Assembly (NCBI RefSeq): GCF_023276405.1
Contig: NZ_JALRMO010000001.1
Span: 5,270,001-5,334,000, forward strand
From: Paenibacillus hamazuiensis
GTDB lineage: Bacteria; Bacillota; Bacilli; Paenibacillales; NBRC-103111
DNA: 64,000 nucleotides
Reading direction: 5' to 3'
The notes beneath the pieces were generated by a model that searched no databases, was not told the origin of the DNA, and saw only the letters and a program-made list of their open reading frames with translations. The position numbers and the translations under genes were made by a program. Below are positions 1 through 8,283 of this stretch, one piece after another. Positions within the stretch are counted from its first letter, which is position 1; each line of letters starts with the position of its first letter.

Positions 1-429
1 CTGCCGATCAAGGATACGACCTACGAGCCCGGAGATAAATACATGCTGACGCCGACGTTCCATTTTCACCATTGGCAAATTGTGAAAACGAAGCCCGACG
101 GCTCCTTCCAGCTCGGCGAATACCGCAATAACCGGATCCGCTGGGTCGATCGCGTATCCTGCGCGAACCATCCTGCCGTCGAAGCGTCGCGGACGCATCC
201 GGACATCGCTTCGTTTTTGTATTACTCGAAGTATTCTTGCGCCGAATACCGCGAGCATTCCTGGGGCTACGAGGTGCGCTGGGCCGATGTCCGCTACCGC
301 CACCGCAAGCAGTATCCGTTCGTTGCCGTGCTGCTGATGAATCACGATTACAAGCCGCTCGATTCGTATGTAGGTTGGCGCAACGAAAGCCGGCTGGAGA
401 AAAAACTGCGGGTCGATTCGTACTCTTGA
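1..429 (+). CDS. C-terminal part of a YfhP-like membrane metal-dependent hydrolase
   Basis: The reading frame is open from the first base and stops at 427-429, so only the last 142 residues are present. The tail is rich in His, Tyr, Trp and Arg, with stretches such as WVDRVSC, NHPAVEASR and YSKYSCAEYREHSWGYE. From memory these resemble the cytosolic C-terminal half of the Bacillus YfhP/YdjM (DUF457) family, membrane proteins annotated as metal-dependent hydrolases. The membrane half lies outside the window. In B. subtilis yfhP also sits near a spore-protein gene, which fits the SASP found downstream. The family call is moderately sure; the biochemical role is unknown. Confidence 0.65.
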   Translation: MPIKDTTYEPGDKYMLTPTFHFHHWQIVKTKPDGSFQLGEYRNNRIRWVDRVSCANHPAVEASRTHPDIASFLYYSKYSCAEYREHSWGYEVRWADVRYRHRKQYPFVAVLLMNHDYKPLDSYVGWRNESRLEKKLRVDSYS

Positions 430-434
430 GCGGA

Positions 435-656
435 GAAGTGTGGTGAAAATGGTCGCTGCGGGTCTCGGATCGTGCTTCCGATCGCTCCCTGGCCCCACAA
501 AGTGAAGAATAATCTTCGTAGCTTATTCCGAATACTTTGCGGGGACCCCAGGATAATAAATCTGTCGCCATTTGGCGGTAGAAATCCGAGAACAAAGGCG
601 AAAGCTTTCGCTTCTCCAGCACGATTCCGTCCCTTCCGCTTTTTTCACCACACTTC
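435..656. repeat. 222-bp imperfect palindrome bounded by 15-bp perfect inverted repeats
   Basis: GAAGTGTGGTGAAAA at 435-449 is exactly complementary to 642-656. Similarity of the two arms continues inward: ATCGTGCT near 469 is mirrored by AGCACGAT near 619. The interior carries a GGGGACCCC block near 540, also seen in the dispersed repeats of this window. There is no convincing coding frame. It could be a MITE-like insertion or a long-hairpin RNA. It fills most of the 430-800 gene-free stretch. Confidence 0.6.
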
Positions 657-674
657 GTAAATTATTATAAAATA

Positions 675-714
675 AGGCGCGCCTGACGTTGCCAAACGCC
701 GGCGCGCCTCTTTT
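675..714 (+). terminator. Possible rho-independent terminator
   Basis: AGGCGCGCC at 675-683 pairs with GGCGCGCCT at 701-709 and is followed by CTTTTG. The loop is long (17 nt). It could end transcription from the YfhP-like gene or from the palindromic element upstream. Confidence 0.45.
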
Positions 715-730
715 GCGGGCCTAAACCGCA

Positions 731-764
731 GAAAAGACTCAAGGGAGCAGCTCCCTTGAGTCTT
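731..764 (-). terminator. Terminator of the first SASP gene
   Basis: A 31-nt palindrome at 734-764 (AAGACTCAAGGGAGC and its complement around one base) is followed on the minus strand by TTTTC, 36 bases after the SASP stop codon. Confidence 0.85.
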
Positions 765-800
765 GATTGATGCGGCGATCCGCATCCGTCTTAAAAATGA

Positions 801-1028
801 TTAACGACCGCTTTGTCCTGCCAAAGTTTGCTCAGCGATTTGCACCAGACGGCGAGTGATATGACCACCGATCGCACCTGTGTCGCGAGTAGCCATAAAA
901 CCATAGTATCCGTCTTGAGGAATTTGAATGCCCAGTTCCTGAGCTACTTCAAATTTCAGTTGGTCCAATGCTTGGTTAGCTTGAGGTACTACCAGTTGGT
1001 TGCTGCTGCGGGATTGTCCTGCACCCAT
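801..1028 (-). CDS. Alpha/beta-type small acid-soluble spore protein
   Basis: This is a 75-residue DNA-binding spore protein. Proteins of this family coat spore DNA in the A-form and protect it until the germination protease GPR degrades them. The GPR-site region FEVAQELG and the family signature around ATRDTGAIGGHITRRLV are both visible. An AAAGGAG Shine-Dalgarno lies 9 bases before the ATG, and a perfect hairpin terminator follows. A near-identical copy lies at 30157-30384, differing at only six residues. Single-gene transcription in the forespore (sigma-G) is expected from the family; the promoter was not located. Confidence 0.95.
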   Translation of the reverse strand: MGAGQSRSSNQLVVPQANQALDQLKFEVAQELGIQIPQDGYYGFMATRDTGAIGGHITRRLVQIAEQTLAGQSGR

Positions 1029-1169
1029 GTTTCAGCACTCCTTTCAGGTATCAATCTGTGATGTATTTGCAAGCTTGCAAACTTATTATGTTTCACACGA
1101 GAATTGTTATGCGCGCTTTGAAAAAAATTTTTTCAAAACGAGCAACTCCTATTCGAAAGGGCGTCCGTC

Positions 1170-1346
1170 ATGAGTAAAGGTCTAGCATTATTTTTCGCTG
1201 TCGTCGGTGCGGCTTTGCTTGCCGGCATCGGCTTCGCCATCAGCCTGCATTCCATTTGGCTTGTTCTGCTGTTCTCCATCGTCTCCATCTTGTTCATAGG
1301 AGCCGGCTTCATCACCAAAGCAAAGCTTCGAAAAAGGCAGGACTAG
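1170..1346 (+). CDS. DUF5325/YlaF-like small membrane protein
   Basis: This 58-residue protein is not in the longer-ORF class but is well formed: MSKGLALFF, then two hydrophobic segments (about 5-25 and 28-47), then a Lys/Arg-rich tail. Size and two-helix layout match the DUF5325 (B. subtilis YlaF) family of unknown function; the match is from memory. A weak AAAGGG ribosome site lies 8 bases upstream. Its TAG stop (1344-1346) interlocks with the trpS stop on the other strand (1343-1345), so the two genes converge with a 4-base overlap. Confidence 0.7.
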   Translation: MSKGLALFFAVVGAALLAGIGFAISLHSIWLVLLFSIVSILFIGAGFITKAKLRKRQD

Positions 1347-2326
1347 AACACGAGAAAGCCCATTTTTTCCTTCACCTGACGAAGGACAGGCTGTGCGGCC
1401 GCGGCTGCTCGCTCGGCGCCTTGGCGCAGGAAGCTGTGCAGCTCGCCGGAGCCGCGGATGTCCCGGTAACGCTGCTGAATCGGCTCCAGGACGGCAACGA
1501 CGCGTTCCGCCAAATCTTTTTTGAACGGCCCGTAGCCTTGCCCTTCATACATCGCTTCCACTTCCTGCACGGTCATATCCGCACACTGGGCGTATATGCT
1601 GATCAGGTTGCTGACCTCGGGTTTACCCTGCGGATCGAACTTCACTTCACGCCCCGAATCGGTAACGGCCCGGCTTATTTTTTTGCGGATGACATCCGGC
1701 TCGTCGAGCATCGCGATGTAGCTGCCCGCATTCGGGTTGCTCTTGCTCATCTTTTTGGATGCGTCGTCGAGCGACATGATCCGGGCCCCGACCTGTGGAA
1801 TATACGGCTCCGGAATCGTGAACGTTTGCCCGTAACGGGTATTGAAGCGATGCGCCAGATCGCGCGTAAGCTCCAGATGCTGCTTCTGGTCGTCTCCCAC
1901 CGGAACGAGATCCGCGTTGTACAGCAAAATATCCGCCGCCATCAGCGACGGGTAAGTGAACAGCCCCGCGCCGACCGATTCTTTGCCGGACGATTTATCC
2001 TTGAACTGCGTCATGCGCTCCAGCTCACCCATATACGTCAACGTCGTCAGCAGCCAGCCGAGCTCGGCATGAGCGGTCACGTGCGATTGCATGAACACGT
2101 TCGACTTTGCAGGGTCGATGCCCGACGCGATGAACAACGCCGCCACCGCCTCCGATTGCTCCTTCAGCGCCGCCGGCTCCTGCGGTACGGTCACCGCATG
2201 CAGGTCCACCACCATAAAGAAACATTCATGCGTATGCTGCAGCTTGCCGAAATTGCGCAAAGCTCCGATGTAATTGCCCAGCGTCAGCTGTCCGCTCGGC
2301 TGAATCCCCGATAATACCCTTTTCAT
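1343..2326 (-). CDS. trpS: Tryptophanyl-tRNA synthetase
   Basis: This class I aminoacyl-tRNA synthetase charges tRNA-Trp. The N-terminus MKRVLSGIQPSGQLTLGNYIG contains the HIGH-equivalent region (PSGQLTLGN). The KMSKS signature is present as KKMSKSNP near residue 190. The length of 327 residues is standard. The start was set at MKRVL, which has AAGGGATGG just upstream; an in-frame ATG ten codons earlier lacks a ribosome site. The gene lies directly behind a T-box leader, which explains its control by uncharged tRNA-Trp. Confidence 0.96.
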   Translation of the reverse strand: MKRVLSGIQPSGQLTLGNYIGALRNFGKLQHTHECFFMVVDLHAVTVPQEPAALKEQSEAVAALFIASGIDPAKSNVFMQSHVTAHAELGWLLTTLTYMGELERMTQFKDKSSGKESVGAGLFTYPSLMAADILLYNADLVPVGDDQKQHLELTRDLAHRFNTRYGQTFTIPEPYIPQVGARIMSLDDASKKMSKSNPNAGSYIAMLDEPDVIRKKISRAVTDSGREVKFDPQGKPEVSNLISIYAQCADMTVQEVEAMYEGQGYGPFKKDLAERVVAVLEPIQQRYRDIRGSGELHSFLRQGAERAAAAAQPVLRQVKEKMGFLVF

Positions 2327-2357
2327 GACCATCCATCCCTTCAGTTTTTTTAACAAT

Positions 2358-2621
2358 AAAAAAAGGCCTCTCCCCGCAAGGGACGAGAGACCGTGGTGCC
2401 ACCCTAATTCGCTCCGCGCCGCACGGATTCATCCTGCATGCGAAGCCTTATCGCTCTTGTAACGGAGAGCCTCCGAGCCGGCCTACTTCAGCTTCAGCCG
2501 GAACGCTCCAGGACCCATTCACCCGGGGAAGCGCACACCGGCTCACAGCACCGCCGGCTCTCTGAGGAGGCCTCTCCCGTCTACTTTTTCCTATCATCGC
2601 GAATTGCAATGTTCAGTTAAT
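2358..2621 (-). promoter_or_regulatory. T-box leader of trpS
   Basis: Read on the minus strand, the conserved T-box core AGGGTGGCACCACGG occurs at about 2392-2406. It is followed by a terminator hairpin, GGTCTCTCGTCCC / GGGGAGAGGCC, ending in seven T (2358-2392). The leader lies between a strong promoter (2628-2656) and trpS. In this class of riboswitch an uncharged cognate tRNA stabilises an antiterminator. Given the gene, the specifier should be a UGG codon; its position was not assigned. Confidence 0.93.
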
Positions 2622-2627
2622 ATTGAC

Positions 2628-2656
2628 ATGATAAACAAACCGTTCAGGCTTGTCAA
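2628..2656 (-). promoter_or_regulatory. Sigma-A promoter of the trpS T-box transcript
   Basis: The minus strand reads TTGACA (2656-2651), 17 bases, then TATCAT (2633-2628). Transcription would start near 2621. Confidence 0.85.
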
Positions 2657-2680
2657 ATGCGGCTTCGAAAAAATAGCATG

Positions 2681-3361
2681 TTAAAAAATACCGACTGTAT
2701 TCTCACGATTCGGCAAAAATGAACGGATCCGCCTTCCTCTGCCGCCATGCGGAATAATCAGCTGCTTGTCCGCCAGCCTCTTAAGCCAATGATGCGCCGT
2801 ATTCCGGCTTACCCGGAAATGATTCATCACATCGGTCGACTTGATGGGTCGCGACATCGTCAATGCCAGCCGCAATAGCTCCTTCTCCACAAGTTCCACC
2901 TTCTCGGCGGCCGGCTGGCCCCCGTACGTAAAGTATTTGCCGAGAAGCAGCTGCAAATACTGGCTGCACCGGAAAGGCTGCTCCTTCACGTCGTCCACCG
3001 AAAAACGCAGCACCCGCCAATCCGTCGCGACCAAAAAATTTTGCCGGTTCAGCTGCTCGCCAAACTGCTTGCGGTCTATATTTTTCGCGTGCGGGCCGAA
3101 GCCGTCAATCTCAATCGCTATCCGCGGAAACGGCTGGGCCGGGATATAGGCAAAATCCAAAAAGTATGCGCCGAATCTGAAATCCATCACTTCGTATTCC
3201 GGATGAAGATCGTCGTTCAAATGACCGAAAGAAGGCCACCAGACGTGCTGCAAAAACAGTTTTTCCGCGTACCCGTGCCCTTCCTTCAGCCGACGCAGCC
3301 GCTCTCCGCTTCGTTTTAAGATGTGTCGTTTCATCCACTGTTCATGAGCTTCTTCAAACAT
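2681..3361 (-). CDS. DUF559/Vsr-like nuclease domain protein with C-terminal winged helix
   Basis: The protein has 226 residues from an ATG with GGGAGG seven bases upstream. Residues about 40-150 carry a PD-(D/E)XK-like pattern: FRFGAYFLDFAYI, AIEIDGFGPH, then R-Q-NFLVATDWRVLRF, as in DUF559 and very-short-patch repair-like endonucleases. Residues about 170-226 look like a winged helix that could bind DNA (STDVMNHFRVSRNTAHHWLKRL). The combination suggests a DNA-binding nuclease or a regulator on a nuclease fold. It is a single-gene unit with no methylase or toxin partner beside it. Function is not established. Confidence 0.6.
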   Translation of the reverse strand: MFEEAHEQWMKRHILKRSGERLRRLKEGHGYAEKLFLQHVWWPSFGHLNDDLHPEYEVMDFRFGAYFLDFAYIPAQPFPRIAIEIDGFGPHAKNIDRKQFGEQLNRQNFLVATDWRVLRFSVDDVKEQPFRCSQYLQLLLGKYFTYGGQPAAEKVELVEKELLRLALTMSRPIKSTDVMNHFRVSRNTAHHWLKRLADKQLIIPHGGRGRRIRSFLPNRENTVGIF

Positions 3362-3944
3362 AGTCATCCTCCCGACAAAAAACGCCACCGACATGCGTTG
3401 TTCGCATGGTACGGTGGCGTGTGCTTCACGATATCCACATTTTACCTTATAAAGCACTTCATGTGCAATGACTGCCGCTCCGAAACTTCAATACGACTGA
3501 TGATAGACGCAAAAAGTTGTATTATCGCTTGTCCGGGACGGCAATTCGTTGAGTATAAGCGCAGTTGCTTGTATTATCACAGCCCCTAACAACCCGAAAT
3601 GGGGGGACCCTCTGCATATTAAACAAGTTTTTGCGCTTATGACGCCAAAACCGGCTCCCACAGCCGCTATAAGCGCAACTTTTGGGACTATCGTCGGAGG
3701 GCGGCCGGGTTCCAGCCAATGAGGGTTGGGCTTGAGTGACCGCCGTTCAGCCCGAAACGCGCGCCCTGGATTCGCGAGCGTTGGAAAACTGCGCCCGCCG
3801 GCTGGCGTCTGCCTTTATCTGCGCCTGATGCGCGCAAACCTGTCCTATATACTCCCGCTGCGGCATAGGCTATAATTAAAGAAAGTAAACGGCGGCCCCC
3901 GGCGCCCCGAAAAATGCTTTCTTCGCGGGAAAGGAGAATGCCTG
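3362..3944. other. Gene-free spacer with several short dispersed repeats
   Basis: No supportable gene is seen here. Four copies of a roughly 25-bp repeat (consensus near TATAAGCGCAAAAACTTGTATTATCG) lie at 3506-3527, 3554-3580, 3619-3640 (inverted) and 3668-3693. Related copies lie near 42.7 kb. A TATAAT hexamer at 3871-3876 may belong to the promoter of the permease gene that follows, though no clear -35 was found. Confidence 0.55.
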
Positions 3945-5075
3945 TTGCAAACGACACTCACGCGCTGGGCTACGAACATTCTTGCCCTGCTCTGCCTTGT
4001 AATGCTTTATTTGATTTTTACGCAAAAGCATCCGCCCGATCTCTCTTTCCTGACCAGTCCGGGCATGCAGACGTTTAAGACGCTGTTCATCAGCATCATC
4101 CTCGAAGCGCTTCCCTTCGTGCTGCTGGGGGTGCTGGTATCGGCTGTGCTGCAAATGTTCGTCTCCGAGCAGACGATCAAGCGGCTCATCCCGAAAAACC
4201 CGGTGCTCGGCGTGCTGTTCGCCTGCGTCATGGGCCTTATCTTCCCGCTGTGCGAATGCGGGATGATCCCGGTCATCCGCCGCCTGATGAGAAAAGGAAT
4301 GCCGCTGTATGTCGCCGTTGTCTTTATTCTGGTCGGGCCGATCATCAACCCGGTCGTCTACGCCTCGACGTTCATGGCGTTTCGCAGCCGCCCGGAAATC
4401 GCGTATTCGCGGATGGGGCTTGCTTTTGTCGTAGCGGTTGTCATCGGGCTCATCGTGTACAAGTTCGTCAAATCGAACCCGCTTCGCGGCGCTGCCGAAT
4501 CGCATGAACACGATCACCACAGTCACAGCCATCATGACCATGGCGCTCATCGTCATTCGATGCGGATCGGCTCCCGCCAAAGCCATCATGCCCACAGCCA
4601 CGTTCATACGCACCATCATAGCGCGGCAGGCCACACACATACGCATGAACACCAACACGGTCGCGGAAACCGTTTTTTCGGCGTACTCGGACACGCTTCG
4701 GATGAGTTTTTCGATATGGGCAAATATTTGATTTTCGGCGCATGCATTACGGCGCTCATCCAAACGCTGGTCGCGCGGGAAAGCCTCGTCTCCATCGGGC
4801 AAGGGCCGATCGCATCTCACCTGTTCATGATGGGGCTCGCCTACGTGCTGTCGCTTTGTTCCACCTCCGACGCCTTTGTCGCCTCATCGTTCACGACGAC
4901 GTTTTCGGCCGGATCGCTGCTCACCTTCCTTGTATTCGGGCCGATGCTCGACATCAAGGGCACCCTCATGCTGCTGTCTGCATTCCGCACGAAATTCGTG
5001 CTTGGGCTGATCGCGCTCGTCTCAGTGGTCGTGCTGGCCGGATCTCTGCTGTTCGAACGTATCTTTTTCCTATAG
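3945..5075 (+). CDS. DUF318-family permease with histidine-rich loop
   Basis: This is a 376-residue integral membrane protein. Two blocks of about four hydrophobic helices (1-185 and 245-376) are separated by a loop of roughly 60 residues packed with His (HEHDHHSHSHHDHGAHRH and more). The conserved FPLCECGMIPV motif and the second-half LCSTSDAFVA motif match the predicted permease family DUF318 (B. subtilis YcgR-like). The substrate is unknown. The His loop would suit binding of zinc, nickel or cobalt, which is inference. The start is TTG with AAAGGAG eight bases upstream. It is followed after 18 bases by its usual partner gene, so the two are likely co-transcribed. Confidence 0.85.
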   Translation: MQTTLTRWATNILALLCLVMLYLIFTQKHPPDLSFLTSPGMQTFKTLFISIILEALPFVLLGVLVSAVLQMFVSEQTIKRLIPKNPVLGVLFACVMGLIFPLCECGMIPVIRRLMRKGMPLYVAVVFILVGPIINPVVYASTFMAFRSRPEIAYSRMGLAFVVAVVIGLIVYKFVKSNPLRGAAESHEHDHHSHSHHDHGAHRHSMRIGSRQSHHAHSHVHTHHHSAAGHTHTHEHQHGRGNRFFGVLGHASDEFFDMGKYLIFGACITALIQTLVARESLVSIGQGPIASHLFMMGLAYVLSLCSTSDAFVASSFTTTFSAGSLLTFLVFGPMLDIKGTLMLLSAFRTKFVLGLIALVSVVVLAGSLLFERIFFL

Positions 5076-5093
5076 AAGGAGTGAATTCACATA

Positions 5094-6032
5094 ATGAGCG
5101 CTCGAATGCTGAGCCTGCACCACATGCTAAAAGCCGTCATCCTGTTCGGCTTTGCTTTATACATAGCGCAGCTTGTCAAATCGGACAACATTTTATATTA
5201 TATCGCCCCCCGCATGGTCGATTACGTCAAATGGTCGGCCTTGGCGCTTTATGTGATAGCCGCTTATCAGGCATATCTCGGCATCCGCTCTTTCCGGGGC
5301 AAATCCGCCGCCGAATGCGATTGCGATCACGATCATACCCCTTCCCGTTCGATCGTGAAAAATGTGTTGATTTACGGAACATTCATCGCCCCTCTCCTGC
5401 TCGGCTTCGTGCTCCCCGACGCTTCGATGGGAAGCAGCCTTGCCGCAAAAAAAGGGATGAATTTGAGCAGCTCCAGCACCGTCAAAAGCAGCGGTTCCGC
5501 TCCCCGCACAGAAGCGGAGGCAGCCCCTCCCGCATCCTCAGGCCAAGCCGGCGGAACAAGCGCATCCGCATGGTCCGACGAGAAGCTGAATGAGCTGTTC
5601 CCGTACGACAAATTTACGGAGCATTACGCCAAATACGCAAGGGAATTATACAAAAAGGACGTCATCGCCGTTCCTGAAAATATGTATATTGAAACGCTAA
5701 CCACGATGGACCTGTACATGGACCAATTTATCGGCAAAAAGCTCGAGCTGACCGGCTTCGTTTACCGCCAGGAGCCGATGACCGACAAGCAGTTCGTCGT
5801 CGGGCGCTTCGCCATTCAGTGCTGCTCCGCGGACGCCGCCCCGTTCGGGGTGCTCACCGATTATGCCAACGCCAAATCGTTTGCGGACGATACATGGGTG
5901 AAGGCGACCGGAACGCTGCAGAAGACGCATTTTAACGACATGGACATCATGCTGCTCAAAATCGAAAAAATCGAGAAAATCGAAGCCCCGAAAACGCAGT
6001 ACACGTACCCGAATCCCGATTTCGGGGCGTAA
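5094..6032 (+). CDS. TIGR03943-family permease partner subunit
   Basis: The 312-residue protein has two N-terminal hydrophobic helices (about 10-28 and 40-58), a short Cys/His patch (CDCDHDH), another hydrophobic helix near 86-104, a Ser/Ala-rich linker (120-165) and a soluble C-terminal domain containing RFAIQCCSADAAPFG. This is the layout of the TIGR03943 (B. subtilis YcgQ-like) family, almost always encoded next to a DUF318 permease, as here. It is presumably the accessory subunit of that permease. A GAAGGAG site precedes the ATG. A shared hairpin terminator follows. Confidence 0.85.
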   Translation: MSARMLSLHHMLKAVILFGFALYIAQLVKSDNILYYIAPRMVDYVKWSALALYVIAAYQAYLGIRSFRGKSAAECDCDHDHTPSRSIVKNVLIYGTFIAPLLLGFVLPDASMGSSLAAKKGMNLSSSSTVKSSGSAPRTEAEAAPPASSGQAGGTSASAWSDEKLNELFPYDKFTEHYAKYARELYKKDVIAVPENMYIETLTTMDLYMDQFIGKKLELTGFVYRQEPMTDKQFVVGRFAIQCCSADAAPFGVLTDYANAKSFADDTWVKATGTLQKTHFNDMDIMLLKIEKIEKIEAPKTQYTYPNPDFGA

Positions 6033-6044
6033 CGGTTCCCCGCC

Positions 6045-6075
6045 AAAAAGCCGGATGTCAGCCCATCCGGCTTTT
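6045..6075. terminator. Bidirectional terminator between convergent genes
   Basis: AAAAAGCCGGATG (6045-6057) pairs with CATCCGGCTTTT (6064-6075). T-runs exist in both directions. The stop codon of the last ger gene (6058-6060) lies in the loop. Confidence 0.85.
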
Positions 6076-7173
6076 CTTTTTGCTCCATTTCCTTTTGCAC
6101 AAAGAAACTCCCCATACGAACAAGGGCATCAGCAGGCCCATGAACACAGCGTAAGGAATAAACACGTTGGTATCCCATTCCGCCATATAAACGACGTCGG
6201 GATATACGACCAAGGAAAATACGACCCATACCATCCCAAAAGGCCAAACCAGCGGACGGTAGTCTTTGATCCCGATCATTTGCGCAAGTCCCGCAATACA
6301 TGCATAGAGATAAAACGACGTTTTGTAAAAAATACCCATAAACCAAATGCCGGCCATCACCGATTCGACCCGTTCGACGAAGTTGCCTACGTTGATTTTC
6401 CGGGCGAGCTCATAGCCGGGATATACGAGTCTTTCCGTCAGATCGGTTCCCAGAACCAAGATCGTCAGCAAGGTGATCGCTACGATAAACAGTCCTCCGA
6501 TCCCCGTTGCGATCAGAAACGCTTTTCGTGCCTTGTCCGGATTGCTTACCCGAGATGGGAAAATCATGAATAAGACGATAAAAGGAAGGGAGGCCGTGCC
6601 TGCAACCGATATCGCCGCTTCGCCAATCGGTTTGAGGCCGGATTCCAAAACCGGCTCCATGTTTTCCATTCGGATCTCAGGGAAAACGAACGCGGCAAGC
6701 AAGGAAAATAAAGCGACGAACCAGGGAAAGAAAATTTCCGCCGAACGAGCCATCGTTTCGAGTCCCAGGCGAAGCCCCAGAAGAACGATCGATGCGAATA
6801 AAATGTTGATGAATTCAATCGGCGTTTCCTGCATGACCTGCGTCACCATAAAGTTTCCCATATAAAAGAGCAGTGTGGACGCCCCGACAAACCCAAAGAA
6901 AACAAACGGCAGAGATACGATTTTTCCGGCCCATTTTCCAAAAAGCTTCTCGTTGTATTCGACCAGCGTCTTATCGGGAAACAGCATCCCTATCTTGTTG
7001 TACAGCAGGACGAGCAGCATGCCGAGCCCCACGCCGGCAATTGACGCGATCCAGGCGTCCTGCTTCGCGTCGGCGGCCAAAGTCGAAGGAATAACCAGAA
7101 TCGTCGTTCCGATCGTATAAAACATAACCAATATGGTAAACTGCCGGACCGATATTTTGCTGATCTCATTCAT
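6058..7173 (-). CDS. Spore germination receptor B subunit (second copy), GerAB family
   Basis: The 371-residue protein has about ten transmembrane helices and the APC-type fold typical of germinant-receptor B subunits. These help recognise the nutrient germinant in the spore inner membrane. Recognisable parts are RQFTILVMFYTIGTTILVIPS at the start, LGLRLGLETMARSAEIFFPW in the middle and a short basic tail. It is the last gene of the operon. Its ATG has AAAGGTGAGG upstream, formed by the end of the preceding B gene. It is a paralogue of that gene, so the operon carries two alternative or cooperating B subunits. Confidence 0.93.
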   Translation of the reverse strand: MNEISKISVRQFTILVMFYTIGTTILVIPSTLAADAKQDAWIASIAGVGLGMLLVLLYNKIGMLFPDKTLVEYNEKLFGKWAGKIVSLPFVFFGFVGASTLLFYMGNFMVTQVMQETPIEFINILFASIVLLGLRLGLETMARSAEIFFPWFVALFSLLAAFVFPEIRMENMEPVLESGLKPIGEAAISVAGTASLPFIVLFMIFPSRVSNPDKARKAFLIATGIGGLFIVAITLLTILVLGTDLTERLVYPGYELARKINVGNFVERVESVMAGIWFMGIFYKTSFYLYACIAGLAQMIGIKDYRPLVWPFGMVWVVFSLVVYPDVVYMAEWDTNVFIPYAVFMGLLMPLFVWGVSLCKRKWSKKKSRMG

Positions 7174-7179
7174 GTCGCC

Positions 7180-8274
7180 TCACCTTTTCCGAATCTTTGC
7201 CACAGCCAACATCAGCAGCGGAAGGATCAATCCGTAAGTCAAAGAATATGGAGTCCACACCTCTATCAGAAACCTTTTGAAGTACATTATGTCAGGCATC
7301 ATATAGATGGAGCTGACCAGCATGATCATGCCCAAAGGAAGGAGCAGCATGCGGTATTCCCGGAGTTTGAACGTCTGGGCGAGGCCCAAGGCGGATGCAT
7401 AAAAGCAAACGGTCAATTTGAAAAAAAGCGAAAGAAACCATATTCCCGCCATAACGGCTTCGAGCCGCTCCAGGAAATGGCCGATGCTGATTTTTTTGGC
7501 GAGCACATAACTCGGATACGTGCTCCGCTCCGAAAAATCGGTCCCGAGCACAAGAATGCTGAGGGAAGTCGTAATAATTAAAACGATCCCCCCTACGGTC
7601 GTACCGGTATAAAACGCCTTGCCGATTCTCCCCGGTTTATTCACATAAGGAAAGATCATTAAAAAAACGACAAGCTCAAGGAAAGGCAGGCCCAGAAAAT
7701 GGAACGCCCCGCGCAACACCGGCTTCATTCCTTCGCCCAGAATCGGCATAATCTTGTCCGGTTCGAGCTTGGGAAGAAGAAAAAAGGACAACAGCGCAAA
7801 CAGCACGATGACCCATGGAAAAAAGATTTCCGCAGCGCGGGTAAACGTCTCGAGTCCGAGCCGCGCCCCCATAACGACAATACTCAAATACAGCAAATGA
7901 ATAGCTTGGATCGGCGTTTCCGGCATGACCTGGGTTGTCACGAAATCGCTGATTTCACGAAGCAGCAGGACGGCAAGGATGAAAAAATAAGTAATGAACA
8001 GCAGCGAAACGATTTTACCCGGCCATTTGCCGAGTAAAATCTCGCTGTATTCGAGCAGCGTTTTATCCGGAAAGCGGCTCCCCAGCAAGTTGTAAAGCCA
8101 TATAAACAAGTAGGAAATACACATTCCCAAAATAGCCGCAATCCAGGCATCCTCCCCCGCCTCTTGAGCGAGGCCGGACGGAGCGACCAGGACGGAGCTG
8201 CCTATTGTAAAAATGCTGACCAGGATCGTGTATTGACGTATATTGATTTTTCCGTTTTCCAGCTCCATAGCCAC
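7180..8274 (-). CDS. Spore germination receptor B subunit (first copy), GerAB family
   Basis: The 364-residue polytopic protein belongs to the same family as its downstream neighbour. It shares RQYTILVSIFTIGSSVLVAPS, the LGLETFTRAAEIFFPW segment and the closing helices. The GTG start at 8274 has AAAGG seven bases upstream; an ATG two codons later is an alternative. Genes are packed here: 9 bases to the upstream D-like gene and 6 to the next B gene. Family knowledge places it in the spore inner membrane as the germinant-sensing subunit. Confidence 0.93.
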   Translation of the reverse strand: MAMELENGKINIRQYTILVSIFTIGSSVLVAPSGLAQEAGEDAWIAAILGMCISYLFIWLYNLLGSRFPDKTLLEYSEILLGKWPGKIVSLLFITYFFILAVLLLREISDFVTTQVMPETPIQAIHLLYLSIVVMGARLGLETFTRAAEIFFPWVIVLFALLSFFLLPKLEPDKIMPILGEGMKPVLRGAFHFLGLPFLELVVFLMIFPYVNKPGRIGKAFYTGTTVGGIVLIITTSLSILVLGTDFSERSTYPSYVLAKKISIGHFLERLEAVMAGIWFLSLFFKLTVCFYASALGLAQTFKLREYRMLLLPLGMIMLVSSIYMMPDIMYFKRFLIEVWTPYSLTYGLILPLLMLAVAKIRKR

Positions 8275-8283
8275 CAGCGACCT

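Noticed and set aside
8-622. A 204-codon minus-strand frame over the first 600 bases
   Set aside because: It is antisense to the YfhP-like tail and runs through the palindromic element; Arg/Ser-rich with no domain.
1256-2314. A 350-codon plus-strand frame over trpS
   Set aside because: Antisense of the conserved trpS sequence, no ribosome site.
3506-3693. Possible CRISPR array
   Set aside because: Repeat copies are diverged and partly inverted, spacers are irregular, and no cas genes are present in the window.
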